A stretch of DNA of 49,581 nt from Akkermansiaceae bacterium (lineage in GTDB: Bacteria; Verrucomicrobiota; Verrucomicrobiia; Verrucomicrobiales; Akkermansiaceae). Shown here piece by piece: positions 25,255 through 33,491 of this stretch (position 1 is the first letter of the stretch; the number at the start of each line of letters is the position of its first letter). The notes under the pieces were generated by a model, which was not told where the DNA came from, ran no database searches, and saw only the letters and a list, made by a program, of their open reading frames with translations. Where the stretch lies: assembly GCA_903906515.1 (NCBI GenBank), contig CAIVKO010000140.1:1-49581 (forward strand), written 5' to 3'. A program made the translations under genes and the position numbers.

Positions 25255-26394
25255 TCAGCGAACGCTCGAATGATCGATCAAATGCCCGTAGAAACGTTGC
25301 AAAAACAACGGATTCCGCTCCGCAAACAACAACTCCGCGATCCGGTCCGCCGCATGGATGGAAAGCTTTTCGTGATGGCAGACGATGGCCGGAACCTGGT
25401 TGATAAAACCGGTGGAGGCGTAGTTGACACATCCGCACCAGTTTACACAACGTGATCTAACCGGGCAGTCGCCGCACTCGGATACCTGGTTGCCGCGCGA
25501 CGAAAGAATCCGCTGACGCGCATCGGCATGAAAACCGGATTTCACGTCTCCGATACGCAGATCTACAAGCGTATCGTCGCCGACGAGGCGTTCGCATGGA
25601 TAGAAAAAACCCGCAGCTGAAACCGCGATCTCAGACTCGCCGAATCCGCAATGATCGCAAGGCCGGTATCCACCGTTGATGCGGGCGCGGATTTTGCCGT
25701 CGAAAAGATTGATGCGAACCGGATCCCCTGACCGGAAAGTCTCTGCGTAGAGGTCTCCAATCCGATGGTAAGCCTCGCTCCAGATTTCCAGGGTTTCCAC
25801 CGACCATCCGGCGGTGAAATTCGGGTTCAGCGAGATGCGCCGGATACCTTCGCCGATCAACCAGCCGACCGAGTCCGCGAGATGATGGATATTGCGCGGA
25901 TCAAGAACGATGATCGCCTCGCCATTGGCATCCGGGCCTCGGAAAAACCGCAACGCACCCGCACATGCGGCGTGTGACGGCCCACCACGCGAGGTCCTGC
26001 GCAGGGTGTCGTGCATGGTAGCATTGCCATCGATGGATAAACCGACGTGAAATCCATGATCGCGGAGCCAGTCGGCCCTCGGCTCGTCTAATAATGTCAG
26101 ATTGGTGGTGACGGTGCGTTTCAACCGGATTCCAAGGCGCGCGGTTGCTTCCAGCGCGTATTCGGTGGACTTGCGCAACAAATCCCATTCGAGAAGCGGC
26201 TCTCCACCAAAAAATCCGAGCTGGCAGACCGGCTCGCGGGACGTCTTGGCTGCGGTTTCAAGGGTGCGGGCAAATGCAAAATCAAGCGCACGGCGCGCGG
26301 TGTCCCATGACATGCGGCGGCTGAACTTGCGTCCGGCATAACAATACCCGCATCGCAGATTGCACGCGTGCGTCAGGCAGAGCGTGACGTCCAT
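25255..26394 (-). CDS. Radical SAM/SPASM-domain protein
   Basis: 379 residues. The SAM-cluster motif is C11-x3-C15-x2-C18 (CNLRCGYC), then GFFGGEP, and a C-terminal SPASM region with many Cys (CDHCGF, FYPCERL, CGDCPVRSRCVNWCGC), which should bind two auxiliary 4Fe-4S clusters. Such proteins mature peptides or act as anaerobic sulfatase-maturase-like enzymes. The small proline-rich gene 26401-26826 lies 6 bp upstream on the same strand and is a likely partner or substrate. The exact family is not recognised. No sulfatase is visible in the window. Confidence 0.92.
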   Translation of the reverse strand: MDVTLCLTHACNLRCGYCYAGRKFSRRMSWDTARRALDFAFARTLETAAKTSREPVCQLGFFGGEPLLEWDLLRKSTEYALEATARLGIRLKRTVTTNLTLLDEPRADWLRDHGFHVGLSIDGNATMHDTLRRTSRGGPSHAACAGALRFFRGPDANGEAIIVLDPRNIHHLADSVGWLIGEGIRRISLNPNFTAGWSVETLEIWSEAYHRIGDLYAETFRSGDPVRINLFDGKIRARINGGYRPCDHCGFGESEIAVSAAGFFYPCERLVGDDTLVDLRIGDVKSGFHADARQRILSSRGNQVSECGDCPVRSRCVNWCGCVNYASTGFINQVPAIVCHHEKLSIHAADRIAELLFAERNPLFLQRFYGHLIDHSSVR

Positions 26395-26400
26395 GAGGAA

Positions 26401-26826
26401 TCAGTGTTCCGGGTTGGGAGGTGCCACGGAAGGCACGCCGCCAGGCACGCGAGGACTATCAGGTTTCGGCGAATCGGGGTTGGGCACCACCATCGGTTCC
26501 CCTAACAACCTCGCGGGCGGATCAACCTTGGGTTCGGCCTTCACCTGTCCCGGTAAGCGGGGCGTTTCGCCGGATGTTTCCTCGCTGCATTTTCCCGAAG
26601 TCTTGGGAGGTTGTGGCGTGGGCTTTTCAGCCTCTTTTTCGGATGGTGCGGCGATGACTCCGCCAGTCCTCATCGGCACTCCGGTCGTGCGACGTGGCTC
26701 TTCACACCCGCCGAGCATCATGCCTGCACCAAGCATGGCCGCGCCCAGCACCCCACGGTTTTTCACAAAATCCTTGGCATCGGGATAAGACGGATTAGCG
26801 GCAGTATCGGATTTGCGGACTTTCAT
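26401..26826 (-). CDS. Proline-rich lipoprotein-like small protein, possible substrate of the radical SAM protein
   Basis: 141 residues from the ATG at 26826. The first 22 residues are charged and polar (MKVRKSDTAANPSYPDAKDF), unusual for a signal peptide. A hydrophobic stretch follows, GVLGAAMLGAGMMLGGC, with a lipobox-like LGGC. The remaining 100 residues are Pro/Glu/Lys-rich and probably disordered, with a single later Cys. The gene ends 6 bp before the radical SAM/SPASM gene. Two readings fit: an atypical lipoprotein with an envelope role, or a precursor whose leader is recognised by the radical SAM enzyme. I recognise no named family. Confidence 0.75.
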   Translation of the reverse strand: MKVRKSDTAANPSYPDAKDFVKNRGVLGAAMLGAGMMLGGCEEPRRTTGVPMRTGGVIAAPSEKEAEKPTPQPPKTSGKCSEETSGETPRLPGQVKAEPKVDPPARLLGEPMVVPNPDSPKPDSPRVPGGVPSVAPPNPEH

Positions 26827-26898
26827 GATGGTAGGGCACGACAGACCGACCCGGATGTCAAGCAAACGAACGACAGCAACCGAGAACCCCCTGACGGA

Positions 26899-27651
26899 TC
26901 AAGCGAGCTGTTCGCGCAAAACGGCCATCGAATAATCGCGGTTCATGCGGGCGATATTCTCGACGCTGATTTCCTTGGGACAGGCGGCCTCGCACTCGTA
27001 TTGGTTGGTGCAGTTGCCAAATCCTTCGGCGTCCATTTGACGGACCATCGCAAGAACGCGCTTGTCGCGTTCCGGTTGGCCTTGCGGCAATAGGGCGAGA
27101 TGGGAAACCTTGGCCGATACAAACAACATCGCGGATGCATTTTTGCAAGAGGCGACACAAGCGCCGCAGCCGATGCAGGCGGCGGCGTCAAAGGACGTAT
27201 CAGAGTCATCCTTGGAGATCGGGATGGAGTTGGCGTCAATCGCGGAACCGGTCCGGACATCCACATATCCACCCGCCGCGATGATGCGGTCGAAGGCTTC
27301 GCGGTTCACGATCAAATCGCGGATCACCGGGAATGGATTGGCACGGAATGGCTCGATCCAGATGGTGTCGTTGTCGGAAAACTTCCGCATGTGAAGCTGG
27401 CAGGTCGTCACACCGCGATCCTTGCCGTGGGGAATACCATTGATGGTCAGCGAACAGGTCCCGCAGATCCCCTCGCGGCAATCGTGGTCAAAGTGGATGG
27501 GCTCCCCGCCTTTTTCAACGATGCGCTCATTGACGATATCGAGCATTTCCAAGAACGATGCTTCTTCCGGGATGCTTTTCGCATCGTAGGTCTCGATTTT
27601 GCCTTGGGCGTCCGGCCCGGATTGCCGCCATACTTTGAGTGTCAGATTCAT
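26899..27651 (-). CDS. sdhB: Succinate dehydrogenase/fumarate reductase iron-sulfur subunit
   Basis: 250 residues from the ATG at 27651; a longer in-frame start at 27750 adds 33 non-conserved residues. The 2Fe-2S ligands are C58, C63, C66 and C84 (CREGICGTC...C), then 4Fe-4S and 3Fe-4S ligands in [11 protein letters not shown] and a CEAACPK motif near the C-terminus. It passes electrons from the flavoprotein subunit to quinone. No sdhA or membrane anchor gene lies beside it: the upstream side is a 545-bp gap and the downstream side is the proline-rich gene. The rest of complex II must be elsewhere. Confidence 0.95.
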   Translation of the reverse strand: MNLTLKVWRQSGPDAQGKIETYDAKSIPEEASFLEMLDIVNERIVEKGGEPIHFDHDCREGICGTCSLTINGIPHGKDRGVTTCQLHMRKFSDNDTIWIEPFRANPFPVIRDLIVNREAFDRIIAAGGYVDVRTGSAIDANSIPISKDDSDTSFDAAACIGCGACVASCKNASAMLFVSAKVSHLALLPQGQPERDKRVLAMVRQMDAEGFGNCTNQYECEAACPKEISVENIARMNRDYSMAVLREQLA

Positions 27652-28196
27652 GGGAATTGCGATGAGATAAGGGAAATTAAAGGAAAGACAAAGCCGGAAA
27701 ACCTGCGGCCAATCCGCGCCTCCCGGCAAAGAAAGCATAACCACCATCACGCACCGGGCTAGGATAAAAATCAGGATTAATGATCCATTTCTCCAATTTT
27801 CAGCGCATGGATTGACTTAGAAAAAATCGTCAACTCTTGGGGGATTAGGAAAAAATCGAGGAAATCTGAAATTCGCATTGACATTGGGGGCTGAAAATCG
27901 CCTCTTACGCGCGTCGTAAGACAAAGGCGGTCCGATTGAATGTCCCTTTGGGTTTTTGGGTTTTTCCCGGGGTTTCTCGATCGGACCGCTTGATGTACGC
28001 ATCTCTGCCTCCAACGGCACCTTAAACGCCGTGCAAAATAGGATAGAAGAATAGCAATTCCCGCACAGCTTCATGGGCAATTATCATCGCCAAGGTGATC
28101 TTGACGTAATAGATTTGGCCAGAGGCCATCGCGTCGAAAACCATGATGCGATCGGTGTTTTTTCGTTCAATTAATTCATCAACACACGCTTGCACC
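27652..28196. other. Gene-free region between sdhB and the carboxyltransferase gene
   Basis: 545 bp between divergent genes. It contains a 6-bp stem hairpin (CTTACG/CGTAAG, 27904-27920) and a 10-bp inverted repeat GCGGTCCGAT / ATCGGACCGC at 27927-27936 and 27980-27989 around a 43-nt spacer. It also has A/T-rich stretches. I see no sure promoter and no RNA gene. A minus-strand frame in the middle (27817-28080) has no family features. Confidence 0.6.
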
Positions 28197-29705
28197 ATGA
28201 AACCAGTCACTTTTAATAATACGGTTCTCCGCGATGGACACCAATCATTGGCAGCCACCCGCATGACCACGGCACAAATGCTGCCAGCCGCCCCAATTTT
28301 GGATGAAATGGGCTTCAGTGGTCTTGAAACCTGGGGGGGGGCCACCATCGATTCCTGCCTCCGTTACCTGAATGAAAACCCATTCGACCGCCTCCGGGCA
28401 CTCAAGAAAGCCGCTCCGAAAACCCCTCAAATCATGCTGCTGCGCGGCCAGAATATCGTGCAATACACGAGTTTTCCGGACGATGTCGTGGAAGCCTTCG
28501 TCCGCGCCAACGCTGCCGCTGGCCAGGATGTGTTCCGTGTTTTCGACGCTCTGAACGACACCCGCAACCTGATCACCGCCATCAAAACGGTGCTGGATTG
28601 CAAAAAACACGCCCGCGGCGAAATCTGCTACACCACCAGCCCGGTCCACACTGTGGATGCCTTCGTCAAGATGGGCATCGAGTTTGAAAAAATGGGCTGC
28701 CACTCGATCGGCATCAAGGACATGTCGGGCATTTTGAAGCCCAAGATCGCCTACGATCTCGTCAAGGAACTGAAACAGAAAGTCGGCATTCCGATCACTC
28801 TCCATACCCATGACACCGCCGGCCTGGGAGCCGCAGCCTACCTCGCCGCCATCGATGCCGGGGTGGATACCGTGGAAACCTCGATCGTTCCATTCGCCAA
28901 CGGCACCTCACAACCGGACACCGTCCGGATGCTTGCCCTGTTGGATGGTCACCCGCGCTGCCCCTCCTACGACCCCGCCAAGCTCCAAGAACTCCGCCTG
29001 CACTTCGAGGAGGTCTATCAACAACTGTCGAAATTCACCAGTCCCGCTAACGAGCGCGTGGATTCCGATATTCTCGTTTTCCAAGTCCCCGGCGGCATGC
29101 TTTCGAACTTCCGTAACCAGCTTGCCGAACAAGGCATGGCCGATAAATTCGACGAGGTCGTCCGCGAAATCCCGGTCGTCCGCGAAGCGCTCGGTTGGAT
29201 TCCGCTGGTCACCCCCACTTCACAGATCGTAGGCACCCAGGCGATGATGAACGTCAAGTTTGGCCGCTGGAAGGTCATCTGCCAACCCGCGCAGGACATC
29301 GCTCTCGGCAAATACGGCAAAGCCCCGGGCCCGATCAATCCGGAGATCCTCGAAAAAGTCGAAAAACAAACCGGCCAAAAGGTTGTCACCCAGCGTCCGG
29401 CCGACCTTTTGCCCCCCGGATTGGAAGGATTCCGCTCGCAATGCGCTGAAAAAGGACTGCCCACCAACGACGAAATTACCGTGCTCTTCGCCATGTTCCC
29501 GCAACAGATCGAGGCATTGGTTAAGGGCACCTCCGCAATGGCACCCGCAAAGACAGCAGCTCCCAAGAAACCTGATTCTGAGGCTGCTCCAGCAGCTCCC
29601 GCGGCCGCTCCGACCCCCACCGCAATCGCTGAAAACTGCCAGAATATGGTGCTCACCGTCAACGGCAAACGCCATGATGTAACCGTTGAAACACTCAAGG
29701 GTTAG
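28197..29705 (+). CDS. Carboxyltransferase subunit of oxaloacetate decarboxylase / pyruvate carboxylase, no biotinyl domain
   Basis: 502 residues from the ATG at 28197. This is the PycB/OadA carboxyltransferase: NTVLRDGHQSLAATRM binds the metal (Asp13), LETWGG is conserved, GIKDMSG contains the carbamylated Lys, and HTHDTAG supplies metal-binding His residues. A PYC_OADA-type domain follows up to about residue 455, then an Ala/Pro linker. The protein ends with MVLTVNGKRHDVTVE, the first strand of a biotinyl domain, without the MKM biotin site. The biotin carrier must be separate. A run of nine G (28333-28341) lies early in the gene. Pyruvate carboxylase subunit B and the sodium-pump decarboxylase alpha subunit cannot be told apart here. 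Confidence 0.93.
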   Translation: MKPVTFNNTVLRDGHQSLAATRMTTAQMLPAAPILDEMGFSGLETWGGATIDSCLRYLNENPFDRLRALKKAAPKTPQIMLLRGQNIVQYTSFPDDVVEAFVRANAAAGQDVFRVFDALNDTRNLITAIKTVLDCKKHARGEICYTTSPVHTVDAFVKMGIEFEKMGCHSIGIKDMSGILKPKIAYDLVKELKQKVGIPITLHTHDTAGLGAAAYLAAIDAGVDTVETSIVPFANGTSQPDTVRMLALLDGHPRCPSYDPAKLQELRLHFEEVYQQLSKFTSPANERVDSDILVFQVPGGMLSNFRNQLAEQGMADKFDEVVREIPVVREALGWIPLVTPTSQIVGTQAMMNVKFGRWKVICQPAQDIALGKYGKAPGPINPEILEKVEKQTGQKVVTQRPADLLPPGLEGFRSQCAEKGLPTNDEITVLFAMFPQQIEALVKGTSAMAPAKTAAPKKPDSEAAPAAPAAAPTPTAIAENCQNMVLTVNGKRHDVTVETLKG

Positions 29706-29824
29706 GTCTAGTCGATAGCCTGAAATTCCAGCGTGGCGGATTAATTAGAAAAAATCTTGAAAAATCGCTGGATTACTAACGATGAAAGGGTACATTGGTC
29801 CCTCACCCTAAACCATATACACCT

Positions 29825-30088
29825 ATGAAATCAAAGAAGAACCTAACCCGTTTCACCTACGAGAACTCCGCATTCGAAGGCTGGCGCCTCTCTCTTTCCA
29901 AGAAAGGAACCTCCTTCATGCGCTATTTCCCCGATAAAAAATTCGGCACTGGCAAGAAATCCCTCGCCGCAGCTGAAAAGACCCTCGTTGAACTCAGGGC
30001 CTTGTTGGATGGCGGTAAATTAGTGGATGGCAAACTATCGGCCTCCACGATCAAAAAGGCCCAGAAGCTTCTCGCAGACGCCGTTTGA
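29825..30088 (+). CDS. Small basic protein, possible AP2-like DNA-binding fold
   Basis: 87 residues from an ATG at 29825 (a start at 29795 would add 10). Lys and Arg-rich, with a pattern GWRLSLSKKGTSFMRYF...KKFGTGKKSLAAAEKTL that resembles the three-strand plus helix AP2-type or integrase N-terminal DNA-binding domain. The match is weak and from memory. No neighbour suggests a role. A 7-bp hairpin (30095-30112) directly follows the stop. Confidence 0.65.
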   Translation: MKSKKNLTRFTYENSAFEGWRLSLSKKGTSFMRYFPDKKFGTGKKSLAAAEKTLVELRALLDGGKLVDGKLSASTIKKAQKLLADAV

Positions 30089-30094
30089 TCCATA

Positions 30095-30112
30095 GACGGA
30101 AACCCTTCCGTC
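30095..30112 (+). terminator. Hairpin after the small basic protein gene
   Basis: A 7-bp stem GACGGAA/TTCCGTC with a 4-nt loop begins 6 bp after the stop codon. No T-run follows, so termination strength is uncertain. Confidence 0.5.
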
Positions 30113-30117
30113 AACAA

Positions 30118-30168
30118 CCTGCCCATGCCTCCGTCCACGCGGAGCAATTTGTCGTGGCTCTGGGCAGG
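30118..30168. other. Nested inverted repeat, possible structured RNA
   Basis: CCTGCCCA (30118-30125) pairs perfectly with TGGGCAGG (30161-30168), enclosing a second 5-bp pairing CCACG/CGTGG and an alternative CTCCG/CGGAG. It lies in the 213-bp spacer between the small gene and the convergent RND gene. It could be part of a terminator, a small RNA or a 3' UTR structure; none can be confirmed. Confidence 0.4.
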
Positions 30169-30301
30169 AACTTTGTTGAAGTATCCAGTAAGTTTGATTC
30201 TTTTTTCCTCTTTTTGTTTATTCCACTAGTTTTTGTGTCCCATCTTAATCCGGCATAGCGCGGCGACAACGGTTGCCCCTTTTGCGGCTAAATCCACCAC
30301 A

Positions 30302-33300
30302 TCAAGGGATCGGAGGATGGACATCACCACCCGCAGGCACGTTCGCCCGCGAGAAAATCGCATAAACCGCCGGCACGACAAATAGCGTCAGTAGCCCGGA
30401 AAAGATCAATCCTCCGACCACGGCGATGCCTAGCGACTGGCGGGAACCGCCGGACGAGCCGATGGAAAGCGCGATGGGCAGGATGCCGAAGATCGTCGCT
30501 AGACTGGTCATCAGGATCGGACGGAAGCGCGAGATGGATGCCTCCAATACCGCTTGGATTTTCGACTGACCGGCCTCCTTGCGTTGATTCGCGAATTCGA
30601 CGATAAGGATGCCGTTTTTGGTCACAATGCCGATGAGCATGATGATGCCGATCTCGCTGAAGACATTGAGCGTCTGGTGGGTGAGATAAAGCGAGAGCAG
30701 AGCTCCGGCGACCGACATGGGGACGGTTAAAATGATAATGAAAGGATCGCGGAAGCTCTCGAATTGCGCCGCGAGCACCAGATAGATGATCAGCAGGGCG
30801 AGCAGGAAGGCGAACAACAGCGAGGAGGAACTCTCGGCAAAATCCCGCGATTGCCCGGCTAGTGAGGTCCGAAAATTTTCCGGTAGTACCTTTTTCGCAA
30901 TGCGATTAAGTTCCCCGATCCCGTCTCCTAGCGTCTTGCCCGGCGCGGGGGTGCCCTGAATTGTGGCGGAAACCGCGCGGTTGAAACGATAGACCGCAGC
31001 CGGACTGGCGGATTCGGTAAATGTCACCAGATTGTCCAACGAGACCATTGTGCCCTCCGAGGTTTTGACAAACAACCGTTTCAAATCACCCGGATCATTG
31101 CGGTCCTGGCGCCGCATCTGGGCGATGACCTGGTATTGTTTTCCATCCTTGAGAAAATAACCGAACCGCCGACCGGAGTATGCGAATTCCACCGCACGTC
31201 CGATTTCTTCGACCGAAATCCCGAGCTCCGCGGCTTTCTTGCGGTTGATGGAAATCACGCCTTCGGGCCGGTTCACTTTGAGATCCACATCGACCTGGCG
31301 GAGGATTTGGCTTTTATTTGCCTCGGTAAGAAATTCCGGCAACACTTTGACCAGCGACTCGAAGTTCGGAGCCTGAAGCACGTATGCCAACGGTTGCCCG
31401 CTACGTCGGTCCCCGATGGTTGGGGGCTGGGTGGCGATGGCTCGCACGCCGGTGAATTCTTGCATGTCACGGGTCACCTGCTCGGCGATCTCCGCCTGGG
31501 TGCGTTTCCGATCCGCCGGGGCTTTCAGATAGATGTTCTGGGTCGCGGCGTTGGCTTCCGACCGGCCGCTGCCCCCGCCGAGAATGCTGAACGAGCGGAA
31601 ATGCTCCGGCACATTTTCCTCCACGTAAATCGATATCTTGTCCATCCAGTCCTCGGTGTATTCGAAGCTGGCACCTTCGGGAGCGGTGATGTTGACGCGG
31701 ATGTTTTCGCGATCCTCAAGCGGCGCGAGTTCGCGCGGTAGATTGCTGGCCAGCCAGGCGATGGCACCACCGTTGGCCAACAGAATTGGAATAGCAATCC
31801 AACGCCAGCGCAGGAAAGGCGCGAGAATCGCCCTGTATCCCTGGGTGACCATCCGGAAAAACGGTTCGGTCGCTCGATGAAACGCATTGGGTTTCTCACC
31901 ATGTTTTTTCAGGAGGAAGCGGCACATCATCGGCGAAAGCGTGAGCGCGACAAAGGCGGAAATGAGAACGCAGCCGGCAAGCGTGATGCCGAACTCGCGG
32001 AAAAGCCGGCCCGTCAGACCGGACAGGAACACAATCGGCAGAAACACCGCCGCCAACGTGACGGTGGTGGAAATGATCGCGAAATAGATTTCCCGCGAAC
32101 CTTTCATGGCGGCTTCGATCGGCGACATTCCGTCCTCAATCTTTGAATAGATGTTTTCAAGAACCACGATCGCGTCGTCGCAGACAAGGCCAATGGAAAG
32201 CACAATGGCCACCAGCGTTAGCACATTGATCGAAAAACCGGCGACATACATGATGAAGAAGCCTGCGATGATGCTGACGGGAATGGCGATGACCGGAATG
32301 ATCGTCGAGCGCCAGTCGCGCAGGAAAAGAAAAATGATCAAAGCCACCAACACGAATGCGATACCCAATGTCTCCTCGACCTCCGCTACCGAGCGCCTGA
32401 CAAAGCGCGTGAAGTCATACCCGACCTCGAGAACCACGTCGGGGGGCACTTCTTTTTTTACCTGTTCGAGGCGTTTGTTAAACTCATCCGCGATGGCGAT
32501 GGCATTTGTATTAGGCTGCGGAATGATCGCGACGCCAATCCGGTAGAGCCGATCGCTCTTGAAACCGGTGCGCAGGTTTTCGGGACCAAGCTCGGCCGTG
32601 CCAATGTCGCTGAAGAGAATCTGCCGGCCGTTTTCCTGCTTGATGATGAGATTCTCGAAATCCGCGGGAGTCGATAGCCGGCCGAGCGTGCGCAGCGACA
32701 ACTCGCTGGTCGCGCCTTCGAGGCGGCCGCTCGGAAGATCGACATTCTGGGAATCCAGCGCTTTTTGCACGTCACCCGCAGTGAGTCCGTGCACGGCGAG
32801 TTTGATGGGATCCATCCACAACCGCATGGCATAACGTTTTTCCCCGAAAATCCTGACTGATGAAACGCCGGGAATGGTTTCCATGCGTTCGCGCACGACA
32901 CGGTCGGCAATATCGCTGACTTCGAGGATGCTGCGTTTGTCGCTTTCCATCGAGAGAAACAGGATCGGCGAGGAATCGGCATCCGCCTTTTCCACAACCG
33001 GCGGGTTCGCATCCACGGGCAAGGTGCGGGCGGCACGGGCAACGCGGTCGCGGACATCGTTGGCGGCGGCGTTCAAGTCCGAATCCAGGGTGAACTCGAC
33101 GGTGATCGTGCTGCGTTCCTGGCGCGACTCGGAGGACAACGTGCGGATGCCGGCGATGCCGTTGATGACCTGCTCCAACGGCTCGGTGATCTGGGAGGCG
33201 ACCACATCCGGATTCGCTCCGGGATAGCTCGTCTGCACCGTGATGATAGGTGGATCCACCGCCGGGTATTCGCGCACGCCGAGGAAATAAAAACCGGTGA

Positions 33301-33376
33301 TGCCGAACAATACGATAATGAGCGACATCACGATTGCGAGCACCGGACGCCGGATGCTGGTTTCGGATAGACTCAT
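30302..33376 (-). CDS. RND efflux pump inner-membrane transporter (AcrB/HAE-1 type)
   Basis: 1024 residues, normal for AcrB/MexB-type transporters. It begins MSLSETSIRRPVLAIVMSLIIVLFG (first membrane helix) and has a twofold-repeated architecture with twelve helices and two large periplasmic loops. The proton-relay aspartate pair is seen in LVCDDAIVVLENIYSKIEDG. It expels drugs, lipids or other hydrophobic substrates using the proton gradient. The fusion-protein gene is upstream on the same strand with a 115-bp spacer that carries an inverted repeat. No outer-membrane TolC gene is in the window. Confidence 0.97.
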   Translation of the reverse strand: MSLSETSIRRPVLAIVMSLIIVLFGITGFYFLGVREYPAVDPPIITVQTSYPGANPDVVASQITEPLEQVINGIAGIRTLSSESRQERSTITVEFTLDSDLNAAANDVRDRVARAARTLPVDANPPVVEKADADSSPILFLSMESDKRSILEVSDIADRVVRERMETIPGVSSVRIFGEKRYAMRLWMDPIKLAVHGLTAGDVQKALDSQNVDLPSGRLEGATSELSLRTLGRLSTPADFENLIIKQENGRQILFSDIGTAELGPENLRTGFKSDRLYRIGVAIIPQPNTNAIAIADEFNKRLEQVKKEVPPDVVLEVGYDFTRFVRRSVAEVEETLGIAFVLVALIIFLFLRDWRSTIIPVIAIPVSIIAGFFIMYVAGFSINVLTLVAIVLSIGLVCDDAIVVLENIYSKIEDGMSPIEAAMKGSREIYFAIISTTVTLAAVFLPIVFLSGLTGRLFREFGITLAGCVLISAFVALTLSPMMCRFLLKKHGEKPNAFHRATEPFFRMVTQGYRAILAPFLRWRWIAIPILLANGGAIAWLASNLPRELAPLEDRENIRVNITAPEGASFEYTEDWMDKISIYVEENVPEHFRSFSILGGGSGRSEANAATQNIYLKAPADRKRTQAEIAEQVTRDMQEFTGVRAIATQPPTIGDRRSGQPLAYVLQAPNFESLVKVLPEFLTEANKSQILRQVDVDLKVNRPEGVISINRKKAAELGISVEEIGRAVEFAYSGRRFGYFLKDGKQYQVIAQMRRQDRNDPGDLKRLFVKTSEGTMVSLDNLVTFTESASPAAVYRFNRAVSATIQGTPAPGKTLGDGIGELNRIAKKVLPENFRTSLAGQSRDFAESSSSLLFAFLLALLIIYLVLAAQFESFRDPFIIILTVPMSVAGALLSLYLTHQTLNVFSEIGIIMLIGIVTKNGILIVEFANQRKEAGQSKIQAVLEASISRFRPILMTSLATIFGILPIALSIGSSGGSRQSLGIAVVGGLIFSGLLTLFVVPAVYAIFSRANVPAGGDVHPPIP

Positions 33377-33423
33377 TTCGGTGGCTTCAGGTGAAGGGAT
33401 GAAGAGCTTACAGAATCATTTTT

Positions 33424-33479
33424 TGACAGAATCATCTTTCCGGATTCTTCGAATGATCTTGTCGTCGATGATTCTGTCA
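33424..33479. repeat. 13-bp perfect inverted repeat in the spacer of the efflux operon
   Basis: TGACAGAATCATC at 33424-33436 and its perfect complement at 33467-33479. AGAATCAT also recurs at 33412-33419. The repeats lie between the membrane-fusion and RND genes. They may bind a regulator or form a transcript hairpin that tunes expression of the pump relative to its fusion protein. Confidence 0.75.
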
Positions 33480-33491
33480 TGATCTTCGGAT

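Noticed and set aside
27817..28080. Minus-strand frame in the sdhB upstream spacer
   Set aside because: Low complexity, no known motif, no good start and it covers the hairpins in this spacer.
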